Shown piece by piece: positions 22,587 to 33,639 of a DNA stretch of 64,000 nt. Numbering within the stretch: the stretch's first letter is position 1; every line of letters begins with the position of its first letter. The DNA is from Bolinopsis microptera. Its lineage: Eukaryota; Ctenophora; Tentaculata; Lobata; Bolinopsidae. The DNA lies in the NCBI RefSeq assembly GCF_026151205.1, contig NC_087073.1, positions 6,283,001 to 6,347,000 of the forward strand, given 5' to 3'. The notes under the pieces are model-generated. The model ran no database searches, was not told where the DNA came from, and saw only the letters and a list, made by a program, of their open reading frames with translations. The position numbers were made by a program, and so were the translations under genes.

Positions 22587-22699
22587 CCGAATGGCTTAGT
22601 GGCGCAGTTCGTTAGTCGACCTGCCCTACTCGTGATACGCTGCTCGATCACGAGGTTGCGGGTTCGATCCTCGCCTGTGTCACTAGCCATGGGGTGAGC
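22587..22699 (+). repeat. tRNA-derived SINE head
   Basis: TTAGTGGCGCAGTTCGTTAG matches an A box. GCGGGTTCGATCCTCGC forms a five-pair T-arm and matches a B box. Between them sits a perfect eight-pair stem, CTCGTGAT/ATCACGAG, where a tRNA would have a five-pair anticodon arm. It is therefore a SINE rather than a working tRNA gene. Confidence 0.7.
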
Positions 22700-22882
22700 G
22701 GTAGAGTTTGGTGTGGGCAACATCACCAACAGCATAGCCATAGGTGTCTAGAAACTCAACGCCGTCCCTAGAGTAGTCGTAAGTGAACAAAAGGTTTGGG
22801 TGGATACTGTTAAGCCATTCCATGAATTGTAATAGTTCCTCAACAGTACCAGGCCAAGCCATATGAATGTCATCACGTAATC
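22700..22882 (-). mobile_element. Penelope-like element fragment
   Basis: The reverse complement is nearly identical by eye to 63384-63567 of the element at the window end. It covers the RT motif C region (RDDIHMAWPGTVEELLQF) and then LNSIHPNLLFTYDYSRDGVE. It is a short piece between a SINE and a MITE. Confidence 0.85.
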
Positions 22883-22894
22883 TCTATATATATA

Positions 22895-23682
22895 CAGGGT
22901 GGGCCAAAAGTCAGTACCGGCCATACGTCGGCCTTTATAGCTCAGTCACTGAGTGCCCAATTTAAATACTTCCTTCTGGTATGAATTAGTACCACCACTG
23001 GTTCGAGGAATTTGTCAACTCGAAAAATATTCGCGTTCATTTTTTTTCAAATGGAGGTTCATTTTCACATTTATTTGATAGTTTGGATAGTCGGATCAAA
23101 CTAAATGTTATTGAATTGTGTTTGGCCATTTATAGAATTACGTTTGTCCTGAAAGAATTAGAACTGTAGCCTTCTCAGATGACCGAGATATGAAGCATAA
23201 CGAGTTTATTCATTACGTGTGATCAGGTGATTGGTTTACCTAATCACGTGATAAGGTGACCCCGTTAACTACCCCGTTCAACATTATGGGAATTGTTAAG
23301 GGTGCCCAATTAAGGTGTCGTGTCACGGTGTCACATAATCACCCAGTCAATTTTGTTAACGATATACAGAAAATGCTTGATAACTTCGTCATTTCAAATC
23401 CGTTTTGCCTCATATTTTCAGATCATATGCAACATTTGATAATCTACCGTCTCTAAAAAAATCAGGCATTCAGCATGTTCAGAGAAAACAATATCAGTGT
23501 TTTAATATTGAATGGGCGTGGTCTAAAATATTCGAATTTTCAAATTTTGACGACGGAATCCTCGAACCAGTAACTGTAAGACTAAGTACAGTATGCCATC
23601 TGCAAAGCAACAGCTCTCAAATATAAAACACGGCGGAGCTATTAAGGCCAGAGTATGGGTACTGACAATTTGGCCCACCCTG
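22895..23682. mobile_element. Complete Tc1/mariner-like MITE, copy 2
   Basis: 788 bp flanked by TA on both sides. The left end is CAGGGTGGGCCAAAAGTC and the right end GACAATTTGGCCCACCCTG. A subterminal inverted repeat around GGTACTGA continues the TIR. There is no transposase ORF. The TA target and TIR style fit the Tc1/mariner group. Confidence 0.88.
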
Positions 23683-23688
23683 TATATT

Positions 23689-24009
23689 TACTTAGGACGT
23701 CCGACAAAATCGCAGATTTTCAGACCTCCCCGGCCCCCTCCCACTGTTCGGGTGTGCGAATTTTCAAAACCCCCTCCCCCTAGCTGACGTCCGGATTTCC
23801 AGCTACTTTTAAGAGTACGAATAAAACCAACTCAAATTCATTGAGTAATTATAGTGTCAAAGAGTTGATATTAATGGGACTTTTTCGTTAATTCTGCCAA
23901 AATTTCCGGACGTCGGGATTTTCAGAAACCACCCCCTCCCGCTGTACTGTCCGGATTTGTCCGAAATTTTAAAACCACCCCCCTGCCTATTTGCCGGACG
24001 TCCTAAGTA
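23689..24009. mobile_element. MITE with TACTTAGGACGTCCG ends
   Basis: The 15-bp terminal repeat TACTTAGGACGTCCG is mirrored as CGGACGTCCTAAGTA. The interior contains repeated blocks of pyrimidine runs with GACGTCCGGA or CCGGATTT. It abuts the Tc1-like MITE with only six bases between them. Confidence 0.8.
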
Positions 24010-24903
24010 GATACCCACTATAAGTTTTGGTAAAATTGCCTTATTTTTTTACACTCTGTGTAGAGAATAATAACACCCTATCTCCATTTGTATCACGTTG
24101 TGACACCCACGGTCGTTTCACTAGGTCACCTTTATCGTCCTGACGATACAGGGGGAGCCGCGCACTTCGTGCGCGGCTGGTCATACAACGTATGACAAAT
24201 CTCCATTAGCTAACCGCAATAGTGGGGAGAGAATAGAGATAACGATGAGATAAGAAGTTTGAATGGCAGATCTGATTAAACGTGACTATAACTTTATCCT
24301 ATTTGATACGAGTGGATATTTTTAATTTTACTGTCTTACGTACGTGAGTCACGTGACCAGCTCATAGCTATAGAGAGCCAATCAGATGGTCTTACCCGAT
24401 TGGTTACTTGGCACGCCAATCCGATAACAATGGCAACACAATGGCTATTAATGTAATGGTCAATAGGATATTGGAGGTTTTAAATCATGATTCCTACAAA
24501 GAAAGAGCAAGTCTTGTTCATAAATAAATCAATTTTACGGTGATAAAATTATACTGTATAGAAAAATAACTGGTTACAAGATCTTCACATGCACGGCCAT
24601 ACCAACTCGAAAATATTTCATTTTACAGGCTGTCTTTCAGTGAAAACAAATCTAAAAAATGTCGTGCCCTTTCTTGGAGCAAATGGTCAGCATCGTGTAA
24701 GTGTAACAGATGAATATACCGTAATTAAGTTAAATAATTTATTAAATAAGCTTTATATATATCACATCAGTTCACTGCTTTAAACTAAGCTCCTACGATT
24801 GTCTCTGAGATACCTTGTAGTTACTCGGCTATCGTTGCCAATACCATGATTACTTGCTCTTACTCTTTAAGAGAACCAGCGCGGTCACCTGGTGAAATTA
24901 CCT
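24010..24903. other. Intergenic DNA before the ARRDC stop
   Basis: A perfect GC hairpin, AGCCGCGCAC-TTC-GTGCGCGGCT, lies at about 24156-24178. The region otherwise holds AT-rich DNA and probably the ARRDC 3' UTR. Confidence 0.5.
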
Positions 24904-27900
24904 TCATCTGGAGCACAATCTGCTGTTTCTCCTTGAGTTAGAGTTAGCTGTATACTCAGGTATGGTGGGAATGTGAGTGGTGGGGGACGGTGGGGAGCTG
25001 TCCTCGTCTAGGATACTGTCCAAACTGCTTGAACCGTTTGATTTGGAATAGTTTTTATTGTTAGAAGTGGAGCTGACTCGGTTGATGGTTTTGCTGGTTG
25101 CGTGTCCACCGAACGTGGAGGTTCGCTTGTAGAGTACGTAGTTAGGAGTGAACGAGTTTCCTGAAACAATGAAATGTTAATTGTTAATTTACAAATTTTT
25201 AGAGAGAGAGAGGCCCATAATCTGCGGGCGATGGACATAGCGAGATATAGCTATAGTCTACATTTATACTGGTGACGTTAACTTTTATGTATTACCCTTA
25301 TTATACAACTAGTATTCAATCTAAGATGTTGTTATGGTAACCTGCTTGGCTGACACGGCGCTGGTTAGTGTTAAGCTCTGTCTTGCCCCACACGCTTTCT
25401 GCGAACTGCATTGAGGGAGCCTTCCTGCCGAATGCCTCTTGGAGGGACTCCGCGATTGTGTCCAGTTCATCTTCGAACTGATCAGCGTCTTCTTTGAGCG
25501 GGATAGTGCCGATTATTAGGGGGATCTGTAGTTTCTGTTTGGGGAGTCTCACTGTTTCCACCGTTAGTTCTGGCAAGGAAGTGTTAAAAGGAAATATGAA
25601 ACAAAAATGTTGAAATTACATGGACTTTAACATACAGTACCTGCTATTTATAGCAAGTGTTGTAATAAGTGTTGCTATATAACAACACTTATTGAATATT
25701 AAAATAACTAATCTAGTCCGTATACTATATACTACTATGTTACTGAAGGAAGTTGGGACAAACTCTAAAGAGGAACTGCGAAGTGCGAACCCTGATGCGG
25801 GACAGGAATATATGGAGGGGGTTATCTGGCGTAGATCGGACTTAGTTCCGACATAGTAGTAGTAGTATATATACTGATCCAGAAACTATCTACTCACTGA
25901 TATAGTACTCAAGGTGTATGATATGACAGTATACCAGCCCAGAAGGGGGTATGGGAGGGATATCTAGCATCACGTGCCAGGTGTCCTTGGTACCGCGTGG
26001 TATAGGCCCTCTCTTGCACTTAGCTACCACCCGCTTCGTTGTCTGCTCCTGTGATATTGCGTTAATATTATACGTGTAAATCTCAGCAAACCCACACCAG
26101 TCTCGTACCTACAGCGTGTGTTAGTACTTGGTAGAATTTCCCACGTGCTTGTTTAAACTAGAATAGTTTATAACAGGAAACCGAATAAACGTCATTGGAT
26201 ACGACCCAAAGTCTCGTACTCAATTGCTTTAGGTTAGAAAACGCCAATTTGTGGAATTTTATGCGGGATACCAGATTATCAAATGTATGTGATGGTAGTC
26301 ATGGTAGCACATGACGCGCAAACGGGCCCGGAGTTAATGACCATATATTTAGGGTTTAGAAACTACATGAAAGGTCGTTTATCTCTGACCCCAGCTCCAG
26401 GACCTCTCCATGCAAATATGCAAGTAGAACAAGAGCAGTAGTTTACTAGGATAACTAGGATTATTAGGGTTACTAGGGTTAAGCTGATAGGGTTATCAAA
26501 ACTAACCTGGTCACAAGCTTGGTATTTACAGACCTCCACCAACTCTGTCTTCGAGGATATGACAGAATGCATTGTCTTGTTATCCACACTCGCCTGGATT
26601 GGAATCTGTCTAAAAACTTGGTCACAGATCAATTTTATTTAACTCGAAATTAGAGATTTAGTCTGGTCAGAGGCCCAGACTTCAGTTGGTCGAGCTCTCT
26701 TTATTGTAAGACTCGTTCCAAAATGTTTCCTAGAATGTTCTACCACATTTTGCTAAACTATAACACAAACTCACAAAAGCAGTAACAGTCTGGCCGGGAA
26801 CAAATCCTTTTCTGGGGACATTTAAGGTGGTTTTCAGGGACCTTCTAAGCAGCACCTGATAATGGAGGTCGTATTTGAAACAATGTTGCATTTATACAAT
26901 TGTTAAAATGAATTGTAATTGTATTGCGAATCTAAAGAGAAAAAAATCTGATTAAAGGTTAAAGGGTGAAAGCTGAAAAGGGCTTAACATTTTGAGTGAA
27001 CAGCAGATGAGTGCGAATAATTTCAATCCAAGCCATGCCATGCACTGTATAAGAATAAAATATGTATATTTTTTTAATCAATGGTGATCGGAATATCTAA
27101 AAACAAATACCTCTTTAATATTGGTAACCAAGGGATAGCCAGCCACAAAAAGTACCTGATGATGCTCAGTCTTCCTCTCCTCCGAGCTCTTTGTGTCTGG
27201 TGAAAGATTTAGATCGAATATAGAGTTAACTGTTATGCACTGGAGTGTTTGTTGGAAGTGATTACCTCCTGGCCAGTCTAACTGGGACATCACGAAGTAT
27301 CTGAGAATATGTTGAGTAAGTTAAAATAAGTTTAAGTAATTTAAAAGTATTTGAAGCGAAGGGAAGAGAGGAAAACACTAAGTTTTGACATTTAGTGATT
27401 CGTAGGTTTTTGGTAAGCGTTTTCCTCTTGTCTGTCCAGCATCCAACTGATGTCTAAACCGACATGTGACTTAATGATATTCACGTCATTCACATCCCAC
27501 TGCTGCATAATTAATTAATTGTTGCATAATAAATTAATTGTCTGTAATCAGTCCCATTGACGTAAGATCGACTAATGAGCTGTCAGCCAATGTACACTAC
27601 GTCATGGAATTATGGTAATGATCTAACCGGCCCTTAGATGGGCTTCTCTCCAAGTTTATCAACAGTGGAAACTAGAAGATCCAAACAAATAGAAACGACA
27701 TAGTAAAATGACAAGATCATTTGCTTGGAAGGTCTTTTGCTTACCTGATATTGCCATGAGATCCCTCGAAAGAACTTGGAATCTTGCGGGGAAGTGTGTA
27801 GTTGAACTCGAACTCATGGGCACCGGGCTCTAGTTTAACCACAGTCCTGGGGTTTCCAAGAAAGAAATGGGACCATCCCAGACACTGCTGGTAGTTGCGG

Positions 27901-28539
27901 TAGTGGCGAGGCTCCGCCTGATAAGGGGATGTCATTTAATTGATCCACTTAAAGTTCCGGTCCTCAATTGGTCCGGCATGAGCTGGTTGCAAAGTTGAAT
28001 AAACTTAATAGATTGTCAGAATGAGAAAACAAGATAATTGATATTAAGGTATTTCAAGTAAGATATTGAGGTATTCGAAGAAGAAGAACCTTGTATCCGT
28101 TGCACTTCTCGGTCCAGTGTACGTTGCAGTCTCCCTTGATTTGTATAAAAAGGCCTCTGATATAGATAGGGTGGTTAACATGGAGCAAAACCTTCCCTCT
28201 GACAGTCTCTCCTGAGGGATGTTGTACGGTTTATGGACTAATCGTGGGGAGGTTAACAAATAACACGTGACAGGAATTAATTGTGAGTTCAATGTGTCGA
28301 TCTTGCAAGTTGATCGGTTAATCTTTGACATGCCTAATCTTTTCAAATATCTTAATCTTAGACTACAGAAGAATTTTAATCTTTGACAACGACGTGCACA
28401 ATTATTTTATTCTAAATATAATAAAATCAAATTGAAACAACATTCTAAAGGAGTAAAGGGACTAACCCGCGAAATAAACAGGTGGTTTATCGAGCTCTAT
28501 AGAGAAATAAGATACAAACACTCCGCCATGTATTGTCAT
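24904..28539 (-). CDS. ARRDC: Arrestin domain-containing protein (alpha-arrestin)
   Basis: Nine exons on the minus strand: 28539-28467, 28211-28090, 27917-27745, 27300-27156, 26855-26787, 26605-26507, 26048-25898, 25569-25342 and 25160-24904. They give 438 residues with consistent phases. The N-arrestin domain starts MTIHGG, then KPPVYFAGETVRGKVLL, YIRGLFIQIKG, GAHEFEFNYTLP and SFEGSHGNIRYF. The C-arrestin domain follows with RKGFVPGQT/IPIQASVDN, KRVVAKCKRGPIP and LQIPLIIGTIPL. Family role: adaptors that link membrane receptors to NEDD4-type ubiquitin ligases and endosomal sorting. Two oddities stand out: the Ser/Asn-rich tail has no PPxY motif, and the only PPxY-like string (PPVY) is in the first beta strand. 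The donor at 26786 (gttact) is weak; that junction was chosen because it restores the conserved PGQTIPIQA strand. The exact ARRDC paralogue is not assigned. Confidence 0.92.
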
Positions 28540-30413
28540 ATCATTCTGAGATTATCAGAGCTCCGCCGAGATTCCTGTCCTTACAAATAGTACATTAAGT
28601 CTTGTGAAGTGAAGGAGTGATGTACTGTGGTTAACAAAGTAGATTTCAACAAAAACTTATACAACATCGAATGTGGATATAGCAAAACGATGTGTTTTTG
28701 CACATTTTAGCGTAGAATCTTCAATGCAAATGGTATAATGGTACAACTGCCCAGGAATTTACGTCCAATTGTTCTGTTTACAAGCGGTGACAGCCTAGGA
28801 AACATGAACAGTAACTTTAACATTAAACATAATCCCAGCTAAAAGCTGAAAGCTTGTGAAGAGCAACTAATTATTATAGAGCCGAAATATAAAAAAACGT
28901 CAAAATTAAAGATAAACGGAGTCTACTGTTGACTAATTAAAGATAGCACACAGATAATTATCAAATTGTGGTTTTATTGCACGACCGTCCGCAGTTAACT
29001 TTAGGTTCACATATGGTGCAGCCAAGTACAAATTAAGTTGTGTGTCCTAGATTGTAGAGCTTCCGGCGTAAACGTTTAAGAAGAAAAAACATAAAACAAC
29101 TACTGGTTATCAGGTTATTACTAATTCTACTTTAAATTAAGTGAAGCCTCCCCGCGTGCCAACTTTAACTTAGTTAATATCTGGAATTATTAAAAGTTGT
29201 AACTATAAGCACATTCACTACATATAGATCAAGTTATAATTGTACTTCTACTTCGGAGAATGTGTATTGCTTTCATCAGACTAGTCAACAGGTGCTACAA
29301 ATTCATAATTTAGATACAGTTTTATAATATCATCATTATTTAACGCGTTAGATTGTAGATAATTTTGAGACTGAAAGATCAAAGAAAAGATCATAACGAT
29401 CAGATCGAAGGAAGATCAAAATTGAAAAGAATGTCACAATAATCATAACTAACTCAAACTGATGACTCAAGACATGACAAAGGTTATACTAAGAATAATC
29501 AGATCAAATATTCAAAAATATCCACAACAATAAATATTAAATTAAATTGGCTCAATTATTAATGAGTCTACACTATAAGAAGCACGTGCTATTAAAAGTG
29601 TTTCGCATTGCAAAGTAATCAGAGATTTAATTCAATTATTTTGGCTCATTGTTCCAATATACAGTAAAACTAAATACTAATGAAAGTTGTAAGTTGTCCA
29701 AGTAATGAGAATTGGAGGGTGTGTTACTGTTAGGACTTAGGGGGCGTCATTAAATTAATGTGTTTTATACCGGGCGTGTTTAATTAAAATTAAGATAAAT
29801 CAGGGTACAAATATCATCAACAGCAGTAGAAAGTTTAATTAAGTAATTTTTGATAATGTAACCTGTAAATCAAATTTGTGAAGAAGTGGCTTATGATCCG
29901 CCTTTGAGCCTGGTGAAATTTTGCCACATTCAATTTAAATTAAACAATTGTTCATTTAATATCAAATAAAGAGGATCATTTGACCGTTCAGCTTGTTGTC
30001 ACATAAAGAATGCAGTAATAGTATTTAAAAGAATGGGATATTGCTATTTGCTATTAATTACTAAACCCAGTTTATCAATTTATAGCATATTTGCAAATAA
30101 CAAAATTTACTAAACTCGGGGATCTGACATTTAAACGCATTTTACTTTATAAATTGGCTGGACATCTTAAAAAGGGGCCAATCACAAAACAACAATTACA
30201 ATCAAAATTATTGCAAATCTTAATTGAATTTATGAAGACAAGATAAGGATTGACAGAGATTGCGTAATAACGACAGAAGGAGCATTGTTAAATCTGTATT
30301 GAAATACCAATAAAAAAACGTAAATCTAAAAAGTCCGGGGAATTTGATTTTTATCAAGAATTTAGAATAACATAAATTTGTCAATGAAAGAACAAATACT
30401 AGTCTAGACTTGA

Positions 30414-30512
30414 TGGTAGTCATGTTGACATGAAAACGACGTATCTCGTGGCGACCCACTTGTGAGTCACAAGCGGGTCGCCACGATCATGTTTACATTA
30501 CTACCACCAACC
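30414..30512. repeat. Palindrome with 1-base loop
   Basis: The core arm CGTGGCGACCC (30447) pairs with GGGTCGCCACG, extended by TTGTGA/TCACAA around a single central G. Weaker outer arms (GGTAGTCATG and its partner near 30501-30512) extend the structure to about 100 bp. Confidence 0.8.
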
Positions 30513-31123
30513 TTAAGAGCTTAAAATTCTACACTCGTTTATAATTATCTTAGGGCGAATGCGGCTGCGAATACCATCATTACTGAGTTGTCAATTTCAT
30601 ATCGAACGTCTAGTCAGCTAACTCTCATCACAATTCCGTCTAGACTATATACATTAAAGAATTCAAATTAATTATTAAAAGAGGATAATATAGACTGACG
30701 TTGGTATTAAATGTATGTTGTATAACACTAACTATAATCAAACTATTCGTTATTCGTACGATTTGGTGGTACTATAGTATAAAGATGCAACAATTTTGAG
30801 ACCTGCATCTTTAGAATAATCATAGCATAACGAACCAAAGCATAACAATGTTAACAATCATTTTTCAGTAAATTTTCACATAAAATAGATTGGTCCAGTT
30901 GGAGTTAGTAAACTTCGCTCTCTCGATCTTTGAACGTAAGAAAAGGTAACAGTGGGAAACTCACAGTCAATCCGCATGCGCGGCTCCACTGCAGTAGCAC
31001 GTGTCGTCTGAGAGATCGAAGCTCAAATTTATTCTCGAAAATTCCCAGCGATTAGTCTAAAGTGTATTGGAAGTATGAGGAATGTTGCACTTGAATGAAG
31101 ATTAAGATGATATGGCAATAAAG

Positions 31124-31186
31124 CATGTGTCAGTTTCTAAAAACAGTTGAGCAATCATTGCTCAACTGTTTTTAGAGACTGACATG
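31124..31186. repeat. Long near-perfect palindrome A
   Basis: The arms contain CTAAAAACAGTTGAGCAAT and its complement around one central C. The stem is about 27 pairs with one mismatch and a two-base bulge. Confidence 0.9.
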
Positions 31187-31190
31187 GTAC

Positions 31191-31259
31191 TAATGGTACT
31201 ATAATTGCGACATAATGAACATTGCTCAGCAATGTTCATTATGTCGCAATTAGTACCAT
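31191..31259. repeat. Long near-perfect palindrome B, next to A
   Basis: The arms contain AATTGCGACATAATGAACAT and its complement around one central C. The stem is about 32 pairs with a two-base bulge in the left arm. Only a few bases separate it from palindrome A. Confidence 0.9.
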
Positions 31260-31910
31260 CCGTACTTTAGTCATTACGCGACATACACAATGTATTTGAT
31301 ACAAATCTGGCGTTCAAAAGAGCTTGTCGTTGTCATTGTATAATCAGATGTTATGGTGAAGTAGTTAGGAACGATATAGGGTATGGTAACCAAATAAGAA
31401 AACCTATTTTTAAACCTTGCAAACAGATAAACAACAAATTTCCGACACGTTTGATTACTCCCGGTTACAGTATTATGCTTGATCGATTACTAAACTGGAA
31501 CAAAGCTCCCCCTTTAATTCTACTAGGAATTAATAACTAGGAACTCAAAACTGAGTTAAAGAAGAGGTACTATTCTCGGAATGGGATGAGACAACTCAAA
31601 CTGGCATGCGCAGCTCCACTGTAGCACGTGTCAAACTGCAAAGAATTCATGCTACAACCAGCTCCTCGATATAACTTTAAGAAGGAAGAACCACAGTTCA
31701 CGAGTCCAGAGTCAAAATTACGCAGCCATTTTCGATTACAATCAACAATCGTTAACCTTTGCACTGCTTTTTGTCTCAAGATCAGTACAACAAAAGAGAT
31801 ACATTTTTAACTTAAGCATGTTTTAACTAAAGCCATTACTATTAGTAACTAGGTCTAGTTGCTACGCCCTCTGCAGCTTTCTCCACATATATGTGGACCC
31901 AACACTACAG

Positions 31911-31950
31911 CCAATTGTGGCCTTAAACTTAAATTTAAAGGCCACAATTG
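31911..31950. repeat. Short palindrome
   Basis: CAATTGTGGCC pairs with GGCCACAATTG across an AT-rich spacer of about 16 bases. Confidence 0.75.
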
Positions 31951-32447
31951 CCTCAGTGGTTGGCCTATTTCTAAGGAAGCATAAATAATCAACATTAATC
32001 CCGTTTGCTAAACCAATAAGTTACTTAAGTAATAGCAAGTGCTCGCCACTTCTTTCTTTCAATTTGTTATTAATTGAAAAGTTCTTTACCATTTCTTTAA
32101 CTTAAGTTCTTGAAGTTGAGGTCAGATAGTTAATATCTGATTATAATATCATATTATAAATATAATTGGCTAAATAAATTACTTGGATTAGATGTCGCCC
32201 TTTCCTATTCCTATAAGTTCATAAGTCAATTATAGTCAGAGCAAACTTTCAAGATGTCATCGCATGTCCAAACATTTAACAAATGACAATAAAATGGTCA
32301 TGTTCCTGACCCTGTTCCACTTCATGTTCATGAGTAACCACTCTAACTAAAACTAATCGTACCAGGTAACTTCACGTCTTCAGCGTGACGTCAAACTTTA
32401 TACTTCATGTTTAAACCACGTCCCGGCTCCACCTTAATTTAATGGCG

Positions 32448-32731
32448 CAGGTTATATCTCCACCGAAAGCACATCCAATTTGATACGTATGAAATATGTC
32501 TATAACTATTAACTAAGCTTGCTTGATTCTGCACTAATTTAAGTTCGCCTTTTGCGACCAAAATTGAACGAGGAATCATTTAATATCACTTTCGAGGCAC
32601 CTCGACAAATGCTCACGCTATTGTGCTTTTCGTGGAAAAATACGTCAGTAACGTTTTCGAGCTTGTTATTTTCGTTCAAAATTGATCCGAGTGTCACTGT
32701 CAGAGTGTGCTTTCGGTGGAGATATAACCTG
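32448..32731. mobile_element. MITE with perfect 26-bp terminal inverted repeats
   Basis: The left end starts CAGGTTATATCTCCACCGAA (32448-32473) and the right end at 32706-32731 is its exact reverse complement over 26 bp. Total length is 284 bp. No long ORF and no clear target duplication were seen. Confidence 0.85.
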
Positions 32732-33552
32732 CACCTGATTCAATCCGCATCTAGACTCTAGAAGGAATCTCGAGATAAAATGAAGGACCTGAAGGGGGCC
32801 ATTGTCTTAAGTTAACCAAACAAATGGTACACACGCGATGTCCCCAAAACATAATGTAAATATCAATCCCTAAAACCTGGGAATTCAAATTTATTAGGAC
32901 ACAAAAATATTGGAGAAAATATCATGATTACAAGGTACACCTTAGGTAGCAAGCCATAATCCTCATTAAGACCAAGGTTTTGTATATTAATAAAACGGTT
33001 TTTTAAAATCTCTTTAAAAACTGGAGTCATTGTTGACGGAGTTTGTTACATCTATTCCGGACGAACCTCCTGTTACTGGATATTGTTGCCAGAACGGGAA
33101 TTCGTTATTAACCTGGACTGTGGAGCGCAGAAAAGACAGCAACGTCGCTGCACGGGTGGTCAGCCGTTCTGATGACCCGATAGAGGATCTATGAAGCAAC
33201 CTCAAGTAACCCAAGTAAGTGGAGCTGACAAAAGAAGACATTACATTGCTAATAATATAGCTGATATAACTGCAGCAACCTATAAATACATACTCTTAAC
33301 TTTTACGCTTTGATCGGTAGCCGTCAAAATGTTTAAGTCATTACAGTTGGTAAAAGTAACACTAATTGCAAATAAGGCCCGGTCAAATAGCCAAAATATA
33401 GATCAAATACAAGGGGAGGAGTTTATCAAACAAGATATTTAAGCTGGGAGGCTCCGTTCAGACCAACTGGTAATTGAATGGTAGGCTCAATAATATAAGT
33501 TTAATATAGGTTATAAAATTGGTTCGACAAAACACCTTCTTGATATGAATAC

Positions 33553-33639
33553 AGGTACGGAGGTAACAGAGGAACGGTACGGAGGTAACAGAGGAACGGT
33601 ACGAAGGTAACAGAGGAACGGTACGGAGGTAACAGAGGT
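33553..33639. repeat. Tandem repeat, 22-bp unit, about 4 copies
   Basis: The unit GGTACGGAGGTAACAGAGGA plus two bases repeats with single-base variants. Confidence 0.85.

Noticed and set aside
22587-22682. tRNA gene
   Set aside because: A and B boxes are good, but the middle forms an eight-pair stem instead of an anticodon arm and there is no matching acceptor stem. A SINE head fits better.
31124-31259. microRNA precursors
   Set aside because: Loops of one base cannot be processed as normal pre-miRNAs.
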